DNA from: Paludibacteraceae bacterium | GTDB taxonomy: Bacteria; Bacteroidota; Bacteroidia; Bacteroidales; Paludibacteraceae | DNA: 64,000 bases | Direction of reading: 5' to 3' | Assembly: GCA_017551675.1 (NCBI GenBank) | Contig: JAFZLC010000007.1 | Location: forward strand, 62,001 to 126,000 | Shown here: in pieces, positions 54,947 through 63,427 of the stretch | Numbering within the stretch: position 1 is the first letter of the stretch | Layout: each line of letters begins with the position of its first letter | Notes under the pieces: model-generated | What the model saw: only the letters and a program-made list of their open reading frames with translations | Told to the model about the DNA's origin: nothing | The model's database searches: none | Position numbers and translations under genes: made by a program

Positions 54947-54954
54947 TATATTTG
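54947..54954 (+). promoter_or_regulatory. Candidate -7 box of the porQ operon
   Basis: TATATTTG, matching TAnnTTTG, about 75 nt before the porQ start. No TTTG at -33. Confidence 0.5.
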
Positions 54955-55027
54955 GAGCGGAAATGTGGAACCGTTTTTTAATCGCAACTTTTCATGTTTT
55001 CATCCTTAATTTTTATTGAGAATGTGT

Positions 55028-56083
55028 ATGATTCGAGTTTGTATTAAGTCGTTTTTGATAGTGGCTTTAACCCTGCTGTCTATAGGTAGTGTGAATGCGA
55101 ATGCGGGTGGGGGAGTCTATCGCTTTTTGAATTTACCGTTTAATGCTAAGTTGGCAGGTTTGGGCGGAGAAAACGTTTCGGTTCAGTCGGATGACGTGAA
55201 TCAGTTTTACACGAATCCTGCTCTTCTTTCTTCTTCATTGAATAGTAAGATTTCATTAAGCTATGTGAATTACTTGGCGGATGCTAACGGTGGAATGGCT
55301 TCTTACTCTTATGCATTGGATAGCTTGAATTATTTTGGTTTCAATTTCTTGTTTATGGGGTATGGCGATTTGGATGGATATGACCGCTATGGCAATGAAA
55401 CAGAAGAATTCTCGGCTGGTGATTTCGCATGGAATTTAGTATATGCAAGATACTTGGGTGCTAATTTCACAATGGGATTGGCAATGAAACCGGTTTACTC
55501 TCATATAGAGTCTTATAGTAGTTTCGGTTTGGGATTTGATGTGGGTGCTAACTATTATCGAAAAGACTGGGATTTTTCAGTTGGTTTGTCTGTTCGTAAT
55601 TTTGGTTTCCGTTTTACTGACTACTATGATGAACAGGGTACAGAACGATTGCCATGGAACATCCAAATGGGTATTACCAAGGGCTTGGAGCATGCTCCAT
55701 TCCGATTCTCTGTTACGTATGACCATTTGAATGATTGGTCGCTCGATTACAAGAGACCAGAGAAAAGCAATTCCTTGTTGTCATTAGAGGATACGGAGAA
55801 AGATCAGAATGAGATAAAATTTGCAGATATGTTGTTCCGCCATCTTGTGTTTGGCGTGGAGGTGTTGATAGGTAAAAACTTCCATTTTGATATGGCTTAT
55901 AATCACCGCCGTAATCGAGAGTATGCTTTGAGTCAGGCTCGTGGCATGAATGGTTTCTCGTTTGGCGCAGGATTGAAAGTATATAAGTTTAATTTAGACG
56001 CGGCGTATGCTAAATATGCACCTTCAGGAGGTACATTCACATTGTCGTTGTCATCATCAATAGATTCTTTTAAGAAAAAATGA
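55028..56083 (+). CDS. porQ: Type IX secretion system protein PorQ
   Basis: A 351-residue outer-membrane barrel of the PorV/FadL-like group. The start is uncertain among TTG 55016, ATG 55022 and ATG 55028; the last gives the cleanest signal peptide ([24 protein letters not shown]). Family features are the [25 protein letters not shown] and FYTNPALL segments near the N-terminus and [26 protein letters not shown] at the C-terminus. porQ-cmk-ispH is the gene order in Porphyromonas gingivalis, where PorQ acts in T9SS. It overlaps cmk by 4 nt. Confidence 0.85.
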   Translation: MIRVCIKSFLIVALTLLSIGSVNANAGGGVYRFLNLPFNAKLAGLGGENVSVQSDDVNQFYTNPALLSSSLNSKISLSYVNYLADANGGMASYSYALDSLNYFGFNFLFMGYGDLDGYDRYGNETEEFSAGDFAWNLVYARYLGANFTMGLAMKPVYSHIESYSSFGLGFDVGANYYRKDWDFSVGLSVRNFGFRFTDYYDEQGTERLPWNIQMGITKGLEHAPFRFSVTYDHLNDWSLDYKRPEKSNSLLSLEDTEKDQNEIKFADMLFRHLVFGVEVLIGKNFHFDMAYNHRRNREYALSQARGMNGFSFGAGLKVYKFNLDAAYAKYAPSGGTFTLSLSSSIDSFKKK

Positions 56084-56766
56084 AAAAGATAATTATTGCC
56101 ATTGATGGGTTCTCTTCTTGTGGTAAGAGCACAATGGCTAAAGATTTGGCTAAGAGTGTCGGTTATGCGTATGTTGATACAGGCGCTATGTATCGCTCCG
56201 TCACCTTGTATTGCTTGAGAAACAATTGGATAAACGATGGTGTTGTTGACGAGGAGAAATTGAAGGAGGCAATTCCATCGATTAAAATAGATTTCAGATA
56301 TAATCCAGAAAAACAGATTAATGAAACGTATTTGAATGATGAAAATGTGGAGAGCGAGATACGTTCATTGAAAGTTTCCAATTCTGTAAGTATTGTTAGT
56401 GCCATCGGTTTTGTTCGTCGTGCAATGGTTGCTCAACAGCAGGCGTATAGCGTGGATCGTGGTGTGGTGATGGATGGACGTGATATCGGTACGGTGGTCT
56501 TCCCAGATGCTGAATTGAAAATCTTTCTTACTGCATCCCCTGAAATACGTGCGCAACGCAGGTATGATGAGTTGAAGGCAAAGGGAGAGAATGTCTCTTT
56601 TGATGAGGTGCTGGAGAATGTGAAACAGCGCGATTTCATAGATCAGAATCGAGAGGAGAGTCCGCTTCGTAAGGCAGATGATGCAATAGAATTGGATAAT
56701 AGTTATATGACAATCCAAGAACAGAAAGAGTGGCTACTACAACGTTTTGAGGAGAAGACCAAATGA
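56080..56766 (+). CDS. cmk: Cytidylate kinase
   Basis: Phosphorylates CMP and dCMP. The 228-residue enzyme has the P-loop GFSSCGKST (10-18), [35 protein letters not shown] and the lid [13 protein letters not shown], then [19 protein letters not shown]. It overlaps porQ upstream and ispH downstream by 4 nt each (ATGA junctions), so all three are translated as one coupled unit. Confidence 0.97.
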   Translation: MKKIIIAIDGFSSCGKSTMAKDLAKSVGYAYVDTGAMYRSVTLYCLRNNWINDGVVDEEKLKEAIPSIKIDFRYNPEKQINETYLNDENVESEIRSLKVSNSVSIVSAIGFVRRAMVAQQQAYSVDRGVVMDGRDIGTVVFPDAELKIFLTASPEIRAQRRYDELKAKGENVSFDEVLENVKQRDFIDQNREESPLRKADDAIELDNSYMTIQEQKEWLLQRFEEKTK

Positions 56767-57629
56767 TTATTGAGATAGATTCAAATTCAGGATTTTGTTT
56801 TGGTGTCGTAACGGCCATCAATAAGGCAGAGGAGGAACTGGCAAAGTCGGACCGACTTCACTGCTTGGGCGCTATTGTCCATAATAGCATGGAGGTGCGT
56901 CGACTGGAACAGAAAGGACTGATAACGATAGATAGAGATGCCTTTGACCATTTGAAAGGACAAAAGATTCTTTTCAGAGCTCATGGCGAACCTCCAACTA
57001 CCTATCAGCAAGCTCGTGCTAATGATCTCACCATCATTGATGCTACTTGTCCTGTGGTTCTGAATTTGCAAAAAAGAATTAGAAAAGCATACGAACAATC
57101 AGATCCAAACAACACGCAAGTGGTGATCTATGGGAAAAAAGCTCATGCGGAGGTCAACGGGTTGGTTGGTCAAACGGATGGTAATGCAATCGTCATAGAA
57201 GGATTGGAGGATCTCTCTAAATTGGATTATGCTAAAAATATTCGTTTGTTCTCCCAAACAACAAAATCCATAGAGGGGTTCAATAAGATTGTGGAGGAGA
57301 TTAAAAAGCGAATGAAGCCTCAAGGTACGTTTGAGTATAATGATACTATTTGTCGTCAAGTGGCTAATAGAATACCTCAGATTATCAATTTTGTGGCTCA
57401 TCATGAACTAATCCTTTTCGTGAGTGGAAAGGAGAGTTCGAATGGAAAGGTATTGTTCGATGAATGTAGAAAAGTAAACAATAACATCTATATGATTTCA
57501 GATTTGGAAGAGGTGGATTACACTATCTTCGAAGGTGTGAAATCTGTTGGTATTTGTGGTGCCACATCAACGCCGAAATGGTTGATGGAGGAATTAAAGC
57601 AAAAGATCGAACAGAATGTTATCTTATAA
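56763..57629 (+). CDS. ispH: 4-hydroxy-3-methylbut-2-enyl diphosphate reductase
   Basis: Last step of the MEP isoprenoid pathway, an iron-sulfur enzyme making IPP and DMAPP. The 288-residue sequence has the three cluster cysteines C12 (GFCFGV), C96 (DATCPVV) and C197 ([10 protein letters not shown]), and catalytic elements GAIVHN, RAHGEPP and [16 protein letters not shown]. It starts inside the cmk stop. Confidence 0.97.
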   Translation: MIIEIDSNSGFCFGVVTAINKAEEELAKSDRLHCLGAIVHNSMEVRRLEQKGLITIDRDAFDHLKGQKILFRAHGEPPTTYQQARANDLTIIDATCPVVLNLQKRIRKAYEQSDPNNTQVVIYGKKAHAEVNGLVGQTDGNAIVIEGLEDLSKLDYAKNIRLFSQTTKSIEGFNKIVEEIKKRMKPQGTFEYNDTICRQVANRIPQIINFVAHHELILFVSGKESSNGKVLFDECRKVNNNIYMISDLEEVDYTIFEGVKSVGICGATSTPKWLMEELKQKIEQNVIL

Positions 57630-57652
57630 TTAGCAACGAAAATTTTATCAAT

Positions 57653-58267
57653 ATGCGTTATCGTCTCATATATCTTCTTTTCTTCATTCCGACATGTATG
57701 TTCGGACAGAAGGCGGGTTCAAAGGCTGAGACACTTGCATATATAGAGAAGTTTTACAAGATAGCAATACGTGAGATGTATGAATATAGAATCCCTGCCA
57801 GCATAACATTGGCACAGGGAATCTTGGAATCGGGAAGTGGACAGAGCGACTTGGCTCAGATTGCCAATAATCATTTTGGTATTAAGTGTACCAGTGATTA
57901 TGTGGGCGATACGTTCCTTAAGGATGATGACAAGAAGGATGATTGCTTTCGAGTTTATTTGGATGCAGAATCATCCTATCGAGATCACTCTCTTTTTTTG
58001 GTGAATCGTAGTCGCTATTCCTTTTTGTTCACTTATTGGATTAGGGATTATAAGGCATGGGCCATTGGATTGAAGAAGGCCGGATATGCAACAAATCCCA
58101 ATTATCCTAAATTGTTGATTGATGTGATTGAACAATATGAGTTGTATGAATATGATAGGCATCCGGAACGATATGTTTTAAAATCATCTACATCTGTTTC
58201 TCCTATTGATGTGGTTAAAAATGCTTTTCAAAACAATACGACTGTTGATAATAATGACGAAAAATAA
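57653..58267 (+). CDS. Glucosaminidase-domain peptidoglycan hydrolase
   Basis: A 204-residue secreted FlgJ-type glucosaminidase. ATG 57653 is chosen because it gives a signal peptide (MRYRLIYLLFFIPTCMFG); a longer frame would run back into ispH. The domain has YRIPASITLAQGILESGSGQSDLA with catalytic E59, NNHFGIKCTSDYVGD and FRVYLDAESSYRDHSLFL, then GLKKAGYATNPNYP. It probably cuts glycan strands in the periplasm. It is 23 nt after ispH and its stop overlaps the next start by 1 nt. Confidence 0.9.
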   Translation: MRYRLIYLLFFIPTCMFGQKAGSKAETLAYIEKFYKIAIREMYEYRIPASITLAQGILESGSGQSDLAQIANNHFGIKCTSDYVGDTFLKDDDKKDDCFRVYLDAESSYRDHSLFLVNRSRYSFLFTYWIRDYKAWAIGLKKAGYATNPNYPKLLIDVIEQYELYEYDRHPERYVLKSSTSVSPIDVVKNAFQNNTTVDNNDEK

Positions 58268-58974
58268 TGGTAAAGAAAATTTGGTTAATCATATCTGTTC
58301 TTCTCAATGTTGCCTTGGTGACAGCTTGTATTTTATTATATCGACATCAGTCGACTGCTGACAATCCAGAATCGAAGGATAGAAATGTGAAAACAGACAT
58401 GCTTTTTTCCACTTCTTATCAGGATGGAAACATTGTATTTATTGGAGAAGAGCGAATGCAGATGTGTAACTGGAAATCACTCTTTGGTACAAATAAAATA
58501 GCCAACTTGGCAATGTACAAGAATACGATAAAAGATGAGATAGAAAGAGCTTCTTTTATTTTTGATAATAATACCCCTTCTCAGATAGTCTTAATGTTGG
58601 GTGTTCAAGACTTGCAGTTGGAAATTCCTATTAATGAGATTTATAACGATTTTGTTTCGTATGTGGAACTGTTGCAATCTAAATTGCCACAAACAGAGAT
58701 CATCGTCATTCCAGTTTTGCCAGTGACCCCGGAGGATAATACAATATACCCTGCGATTACAATAAATAACATAAAGGCACTTAATACGTTGATTAAGGTT
58801 TATTCTTTGGATAAAGGTCTTACATACGTGAATCTATTCACTGATTTTTATATCGAACGATTTGATTGCATGAAGGCTGATTTTAACATCGGTGATGGTT
58901 TCCATTTTTCACAGAAGGGATATTTTGTTTTCAGAGAGAGACTAAGACCTTATTTGCGATTGGATGAAGAGTGA
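58267..58974 (+). CDS. SGNH-hydrolase-like protein lacking the nucleophile
   Basis: A 235-residue protein with an N-terminal membrane anchor (about 4-25). The rest matches the SGNH/GDSL fold: block I is VFIGEERM (57-64), where the family has GDSIT, so Asp is E61 and the catalytic Ser is E62; block III is LGVQDLQ (Gln for the usual Asn); block V keeps D210 and H213 (GDGFHFSQKGY). Two catalytic residues are replaced, suggesting a non-catalytic or altered role. Translational coupling to a glucosaminidase hints at a cell-wall function. It ends the porQ operon before a terminator. Confidence 0.7.
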   Translation: MVKKIWLIISVLLNVALVTACILLYRHQSTADNPESKDRNVKTDMLFSTSYQDGNIVFIGEERMQMCNWKSLFGTNKIANLAMYKNTIKDEIERASFIFDNNTPSQIVLMLGVQDLQLEIPINEIYNDFVSYVELLQSKLPQTEIIVIPVLPVTPEDNTIYPAITINNIKALNTLIKVYSLDKGLTYVNLFTDFYIERFDCMKADFNIGDGFHFSQKGYFVFRERLRPYLRLDEE

Positions 58975-58997
58975 TTGAATGAATGATATCGAAATAA

Positions 58998-59040
58998 AAA
59001 ACGCCCCTCGAAAACTGATTCGTCTTTCGAGGGGCGTTTT
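58998..59040. terminator. Bidirectional terminator between the porQ operon and DUF4922
   Basis: Perfect 16-bp stem AAAACGCCCCTCGAAA (58998-59013) / TTTCGAGGGGCGTTTT (59025-59040) with an 11-nt loop and T/A-runs on both sides. It serves both convergent transcripts. Confidence 0.92.
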
Positions 59041-59051
59041 CTATTGCTCGT

Positions 59052-59936
59052 TTAATAGCATACTTGAGAGAATACATCTTCAATCACCTCTTTGGTGAGT
59101 TCATCAAAATCATTCTTTCTTGGTAGCACAAGGATGCCTGCCACGTCGATGGCACCAGGACTAATCATCTTATACTTTTCACCCTCCTCAAAAAACTGAG
59201 TGGGTCTGTGTTTCTTCCTTGGAAACACGAATAGATGCCACTCGCCAGCTTCATAGAATCCAAACAGATTCATTAGTGGTTCGTCATCTGTCCCTGCTAA
59301 CATCTGCAACTGCTTGTAGAGTTGCTCGAAATAGGATTGCGTCAATGAGGCTTTTGTACTTTTTATGTGAATGCATTTCCTTCCATAGTTGAGGAACTCT
59401 TCCATCGAGCCATCTTTACTCTCTGACAATGTTCTGACTTCAACACTCTTTAATTCTTCCTCAAAAGGTAATTGCCCTTTTAATACGGCTTGGAAATGCA
59501 TGTGGTCGGGAGCTGATGCTCCACATTTGGGTCCATTGTATAGTAACGTGTGGGATGGCAATTCCTTGCAGAAGGAGATGAAGGATGCAATGTGCGGAAG
59601 AATCTGTTGTTCTTCGTGATCTTTGATAGGTATGGTCATGTGTCCTTTCAGAATAGGAAAAGGATTGACCAAAAGAGTGAACTTTTCATTCAATTGGATT
59701 CCTTCTTGTATAGATGGACGATTGCATTCGCAGAGAAAACATTTCCTGTTGGCAATGGTTTTTGCATCCAGCTTGGCTCCTGAAGATACAGCTCTTGCTG
59801 GGTTGTACTGTGCATATATGCTATATGTGCCCATGTCAAATTTGCGGAGTTCGACAGTGTCTAATTGACTGACACGATTTCGAAAATCATCCCAAACTTT
59901 TAATTGATCGTCATATAGTTTTTTATAGTCAATCAT
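59052..59936 (-). CDS. DUF4922 / HIT-like phosphorylase family protein
   Basis: A 294-residue cytosolic protein of the HIT superfamily. The catalytic-like motif is GASAPDHMHFQ with HMHFQ at 145-149, close to the H-x-H-x-Q of GDP-hexose phosphorylases. A C66-x2-C69 pair precedes the core (KCFLCECNRP), and WHLFVFPRKKHRPTQF lies toward the C-terminus. It directly follows a glycosyltransferase gene (4 nt), so a role in nucleotide-sugar handling is plausible, but this is inference. Confidence 0.75.
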   Translation of the reverse strand: MIDYKKLYDDQLKVWDDFRNRVSQLDTVELRKFDMGTYSIYAQYNPARAVSSGAKLDAKTIANRKCFLCECNRPSIQEGIQLNEKFTLLVNPFPILKGHMTIPIKDHEEQQILPHIASFISFCKELPSHTLLYNGPKCGASAPDHMHFQAVLKGQLPFEEELKSVEVRTLSESKDGSMEEFLNYGRKCIHIKSTKASLTQSYFEQLYKQLQMLAGTDDEPLMNLFGFYEAGEWHLFVFPRKKHRPTQFFEEGEKYKMISPGAIDVAGILVLPRKNDFDELTKEVIEDVFSQVCY

Positions 59937-59940
59937 TTCT

Positions 59941-61419
59941 TTACTTTTTGGGTTTGAACGATAAGTTTTTCTTGGAATTCATCTTTATTCGGTTAAGAAT
60001 CTCCATCGTTCTCAAATTGTCTTTGTATTGGTTGTTTTTGTTTTGTTTGATGATGTCTAAAGAGGCATCAGAGTTATCCTCCCATCTTCTGCATAGGTAA
60101 AGGGAATCGAAGATTCTTCCTATCTGGTAGTCGTGCGAGATAGTGAGTCCTAATGCGTAATCCTCTCCGTAGCTTGTGTTTGGTACATGAATTTTGCGTA
60201 GGATAGGGGTGTAGAACGCACGAGGTGCTCCAAGTCCGTTGATACGTAACGCATTGTTACGTCCGTTTCGTGGTGTCCATTCTTTATGATCAATCAATCC
60301 GGGGGGAATTGTGTTCATTTGAAAATCGGTGATGGTGTAACTTCCGATTACCATAGCACATTTCTGCTCGTAGAACGCATCGACAATGGTCTGCAACGTG
60401 TTCTCTGTCTGATAGACATCGTCGCTATCTAACTGAACGGCAAACTTACCGCAGTCGGGATGCTCAACGCCTTCGTTCCAACAACCACCAATACCTAAAT
60501 CTTGGCGAGTAGGAATAATGTGAATAACGCGATTGTCTTTTTTTGCATATTGATCAATGATGTCGCTGGTTCCATCTGTGGAGTGATTGTCGATGATGAT
60601 GAGGTTGAATGGGAAGTTTGTCTTTTGACTCAATACGGATTGTATCGCATCGGCAATGGTTCTAGCTCTGTTTCGAACGGGAATGATAACACTCGCTTCG
60701 TTTTTGAACGATTCTTCATCGAAATTGACACTCTTAAATTCTGGTTCCAGATAAGCATTGATCTCTTTTAAATGGCTGAGACATGCTCTTTCTTTCTCTA
60801 TCTGAGTCTCTCTGTTGCGAGGATCTACATAGTCAAACTGACCATTTCCAGCTATTGATTCATCCTCGATGAGTGTGTAGAGGTATTCGTTGATGTGAAA
60901 GGCTGGTTGCTGCGAAGTAATTGCCAATCGTGAACGGTACCATCCTGCTGTGCGGTAGTTCTCTTTGTTGTGAGAGGACTCTCTCTGTAATAGTTTTTGA
61001 TTGATAAGGACAATCGGTCCAAAGTTAAAATCGTCTCGAACACTACCAATCTGATAGTCGATAGTAGGGTATTCCTCTCGCTTTCCTGCTTTCTCTACGT
61101 AATAGTTGGAGTAGATGATGCTGGCATGCGTGAAGGATGCAATTTGGTTGAGGCGTTCCAACCCATGCTGCCCCCAAGTAATCTTGGCAGGTTTGGGACA
61201 AAACAAAATATACTCGCTCTTAGACATTAGCGTGATGAGTCGGATGGTGCGAGAATTCTCCGGATGGGTGGTCGTAATGGTGCGGACTCCCAATTGAGGA
61301 GTTGGTACTTGCTCGGGAACAAGTAAGATAATCTCTCCGACACAACGCTCTTGTTTAAGTTCTTTTATTGCTTGCGATGTGACCTCATCGTTGATGTATG
61401 GAATGAAACAATCAATCAT
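59941..61419 (-). CDS. Glycosyltransferase family 2 protein
   Basis: A 492-residue GT-A fold enzyme. The C-terminal half (about 242-460) is a typical GT2 domain: ASVIIPVRNRARTIADAIQSVLSQ, IIDNHSTDGTSDI, GGCWNEGVEHPDCGKFAVQLDSDD with the metal-binding DSDD at 331-334, and GEDYALGL. The N-terminal 240 residues (MIDCFIPYINDEVTSQAIKEL, then ILLVPEQ) look like a second, weaker GT-like region without a DxD. Its acceptor is unknown. A full palindrome and a promoter box lie upstream. Confidence 0.88.
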   Translation of the reverse strand: MIDCFIPYINDEVTSQAIKELKQERCVGEIILLVPEQVPTPQLGVRTITTTHPENSRTIRLITLMSKSEYILFCPKPAKITWGQHGLERLNQIASFTHASIIYSNYYVEKAGKREEYPTIDYQIGSVRDDFNFGPIVLINQKLLQRESSHNKENYRTAGWYRSRLAITSQQPAFHINEYLYTLIEDESIAGNGQFDYVDPRNRETQIEKERACLSHLKEINAYLEPEFKSVNFDEESFKNEASVIIPVRNRARTIADAIQSVLSQKTNFPFNLIIIDNHSTDGTSDIIDQYAKKDNRVIHIIPTRQDLGIGGCWNEGVEHPDCGKFAVQLDSDDVYQTENTLQTIVDAFYEQKCAMVIGSYTITDFQMNTIPPGLIDHKEWTPRNGRNNALRINGLGAPRAFYTPILRKIHVPNTSYGEDYALGLTISHDYQIGRIFDSLYLCRRWEDNSDASLDIIKQNKNNQYKDNLRTMEILNRIKMNSKKNLSFKPKK

Positions 61420-61449
61420 AAGTGAAAATTCAAATTAATATTGCAAAAG

Positions 61450-61471
61450 GGTGAATTCATAGAAACTCACC
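61450..61471 (-). promoter_or_regulatory. Palindromic 5' element upstream of the glycosyltransferase
   Basis: Arms GGTGA-GTTT and GAATTCACC around CTAT on the minus strand, a near-perfect match to the fabD element (48325-48345). It lies between the predicted promoter and the start codon, so it would be in the 5' UTR. Confidence 0.5.
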
Positions 61472-61487
61472 GAATCAAATCGTATCA

Positions 61488-61518
61488 CAAAGGTATGAAA
61501 TTTCAGCCTATTCCACAA
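61488..61518 (-). promoter_or_regulatory. Glycosyltransferase promoter
   Basis: On the minus strand TACCTTTG (61488-61495) matches TAnnTTTG, with TTG (61516-61518) 20 nt upstream as a partial -33 box. The UTR would include the palindrome at 61450. Confidence 0.6.
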
Positions 61519-61557
61519 TGTTGCATTATCAACTTGAATGGCATTTTGCTTTCTATT

Positions 61558-63423
61558 TTACTCGACAGAAACCTCTATTTTAGATTTGATCATATAAGAG
61601 AATTTCAACTCCTTTTTCTCTCCTGGTTTTAATGTGAGTTTCCAAGTGAGTTTTCCCTCTATTGGATCAATCTCAGCACCACTGCTTTCAGTAAGTTCCA
61701 CTTTGACTTCATCTGTTGTGGAGATTGGATATTGGTCTTCAACAGTGATCTTTACAGACTCTGCTTTGTTGTTTTTAACGGTGATTTGCCATATCTTCTC
61801 CGTTTTATCTGTTGTCTTCGTCAGATTTTTAGATGAGTAGTTTTTCAATTCCTTACGATCAACAGCCAAGTCTCTATCCTTTCCTATGGAGAGGTGTAGC
61901 GTGTCTTCTGTCTGTCTAGCATTGATGAAACTTTCTCCCATGTACATGTTGTTGAGGTAGAGTTTCACTTTTCCATCTAGCAAGTCCAGTTTCTTCCAAT
62001 CAGGAATGGATGCAACCAGATAAACATCCTTTGATATTTTAGGAACAGCAAAATAGTTGTATTCCGCATTGATGGACATATCTTTTACAATAATCTCATG
62101 GTCGGCAGCATCGTCAGGGATCGTGTTTTTACCTGCAATGTCGGATATGTAGTTACGAATGACCATTTGTGGTATGTTGGCCTCCATGTCGCTGGTTTGA
62201 CTCTTGGTTTTATTAATTTGGATTTTGTTTTGAGATGCGTAATCCATGAACAGATTGCTCTCAATGGTATTGCTTAATTTAGAATAAGCACCTAATTCCA
62301 CGTTTCTGACGGCTACGTTTTGTCCCCCTGCTGAGGTTGTGAAGGTTTGGTATCCAATGAATTCATATTTGACACGAGCATTGATTGGAACCAAAATCTC
62401 GTAGTATCCGTTTTCATCAGATTCTGTTTTGAAATCTTCTCCGCAAGAGATTAGTACACCTTTCAATGGATTTTCTTTATCTCGCACGATACCCAAAACC
62501 TTTATGTACTCATTCTCATTGAATGGTTTGTTGAATGTCCTTGTATAGTTTTGATAACCATTAGGGATGATATACTTTGTTAGCTCAGGTTTCTCATTGC
62601 TGACTGTTGGGTCGTTTTGAGATAGCGAGAGTTTCACATCTTTCCAATTCTCTTTGCTTCCTTGACTGACGTATGCTTTTTGAATTAGATGAAGGTGTTT
62701 GTCCGCTTTGGAAATTCTTGTTTCATAGAAAGGCATCCAGGATGCGTTTCTTACGAAGTATTGAATGTTGATATCGCAGTTGGTTCCCATGCGAGCGTTT
62801 AACGTGAGTTTTAGGAAACTCTTAGGCTCGATCTGTTTGTCATATAGAAGATTGACCTTTTGCTCATTGTCGGTCAACTCCTTTTGAAGTTGGTCAATCT
62901 TCTTTTGGTTCTTGTATTCAAGTGTGGCAATCTCATTTAGATCTTTGCGTACGTAGGATGCGATACCTTGCAGTGTTGCTGCGGTGAATCCGTTATCACC
63001 ACCGATGTTGTCACTTTTAAGTAACAATTCCCGTTCTTTTTTCAATACGCTGTTCTTATCCTTTAACATGTCGATTGAATCACGAAGAATACCAGCTCTT
63101 TTGTTCAGCACATTGGCCTCTTTGGTGATTTGTTTGCTGTTGGGAACCTCCACATCGTAATCGACCGACACAAGCGTTACGTCCCCTCTCTTTATACCTA
63201 CCTGAATAGATTTCTTATCCAGCAAAGGAGTTATTAACGGAATCTTTACCTCCGACTGTCCAGATTTCACATTGACGTTGGCCACACGACTAACCATGGC
63301 TCCCTGTGGATAGACCATGACGTTGGTTATTTTTGATGTCGCTTCTTGTGCAGCGAATGTAGATAAGCAGCAGAGTGAAACACAGCCTGCTAATATTGTT
63401 TTGATTATATATTGTGTCTTCAT
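61558..63423 (-). CDS. DUF4139 protein with inserted carboxypeptidase-regulatory-like domain
   Basis: A 621-residue secreted protein from ATG 63423 (signal peptide MKTQYIIKTILAGCVSLCCLSTFA); ATG 63441 would overlap the upstream stop. The N-terminal region has the DUF4140 pattern (ITNVMVYPQGAMVSRVANVNV), a coiled coil about 85-185, then DUF4139 (TLNARMGTNCDINIQYFVRNASWMPFYETRIS). A carboxypeptidase-regulatory-like beta domain is inserted about 320-390 (VLGIVRDKENPLKGVLIS, then DENGYYEILVP). The C-terminus (KLTWKLTLKPGEKKELKFSYMIKSK) is the DUF4139 end. It is a tandem paralogue of the upstream gene. Function unknown. Confidence 0.8.
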   Translation of the reverse strand: MKTQYIIKTILAGCVSLCCLSTFAAQEATSKITNVMVYPQGAMVSRVANVNVKSGQSEVKIPLITPLLDKKSIQVGIKRGDVTLVSVDYDVEVPNSKQITKEANVLNKRAGILRDSIDMLKDKNSVLKKERELLLKSDNIGGDNGFTAATLQGIASYVRKDLNEIATLEYKNQKKIDQLQKELTDNEQKVNLLYDKQIEPKSFLKLTLNARMGTNCDINIQYFVRNASWMPFYETRISKADKHLHLIQKAYVSQGSKENWKDVKLSLSQNDPTVSNEKPELTKYIIPNGYQNYTRTFNKPFNENEYIKVLGIVRDKENPLKGVLISCGEDFKTESDENGYYEILVPINARVKYEFIGYQTFTTSAGGQNVAVRNVELGAYSKLSNTIESNLFMDYASQNKIQINKTKSQTSDMEANIPQMVIRNYISDIAGKNTIPDDAADHEIIVKDMSINAEYNYFAVPKISKDVYLVASIPDWKKLDLLDGKVKLYLNNMYMGESFINARQTEDTLHLSIGKDRDLAVDRKELKNYSSKNLTKTTDKTEKIWQITVKNNKAESVKITVEDQYPISTTDEVKVELTESSGAEIDPIEGKLTWKLTLKPGEKKELKFSYMIKSKIEVSVE

Positions 63424-63427
63424 ATAA

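Noticed and set aside
57554-57652. Longer glucosaminidase start overlapping ispH
   Set aside because: The extension lies within ispH and would place the signal peptide 34 residues into the protein.
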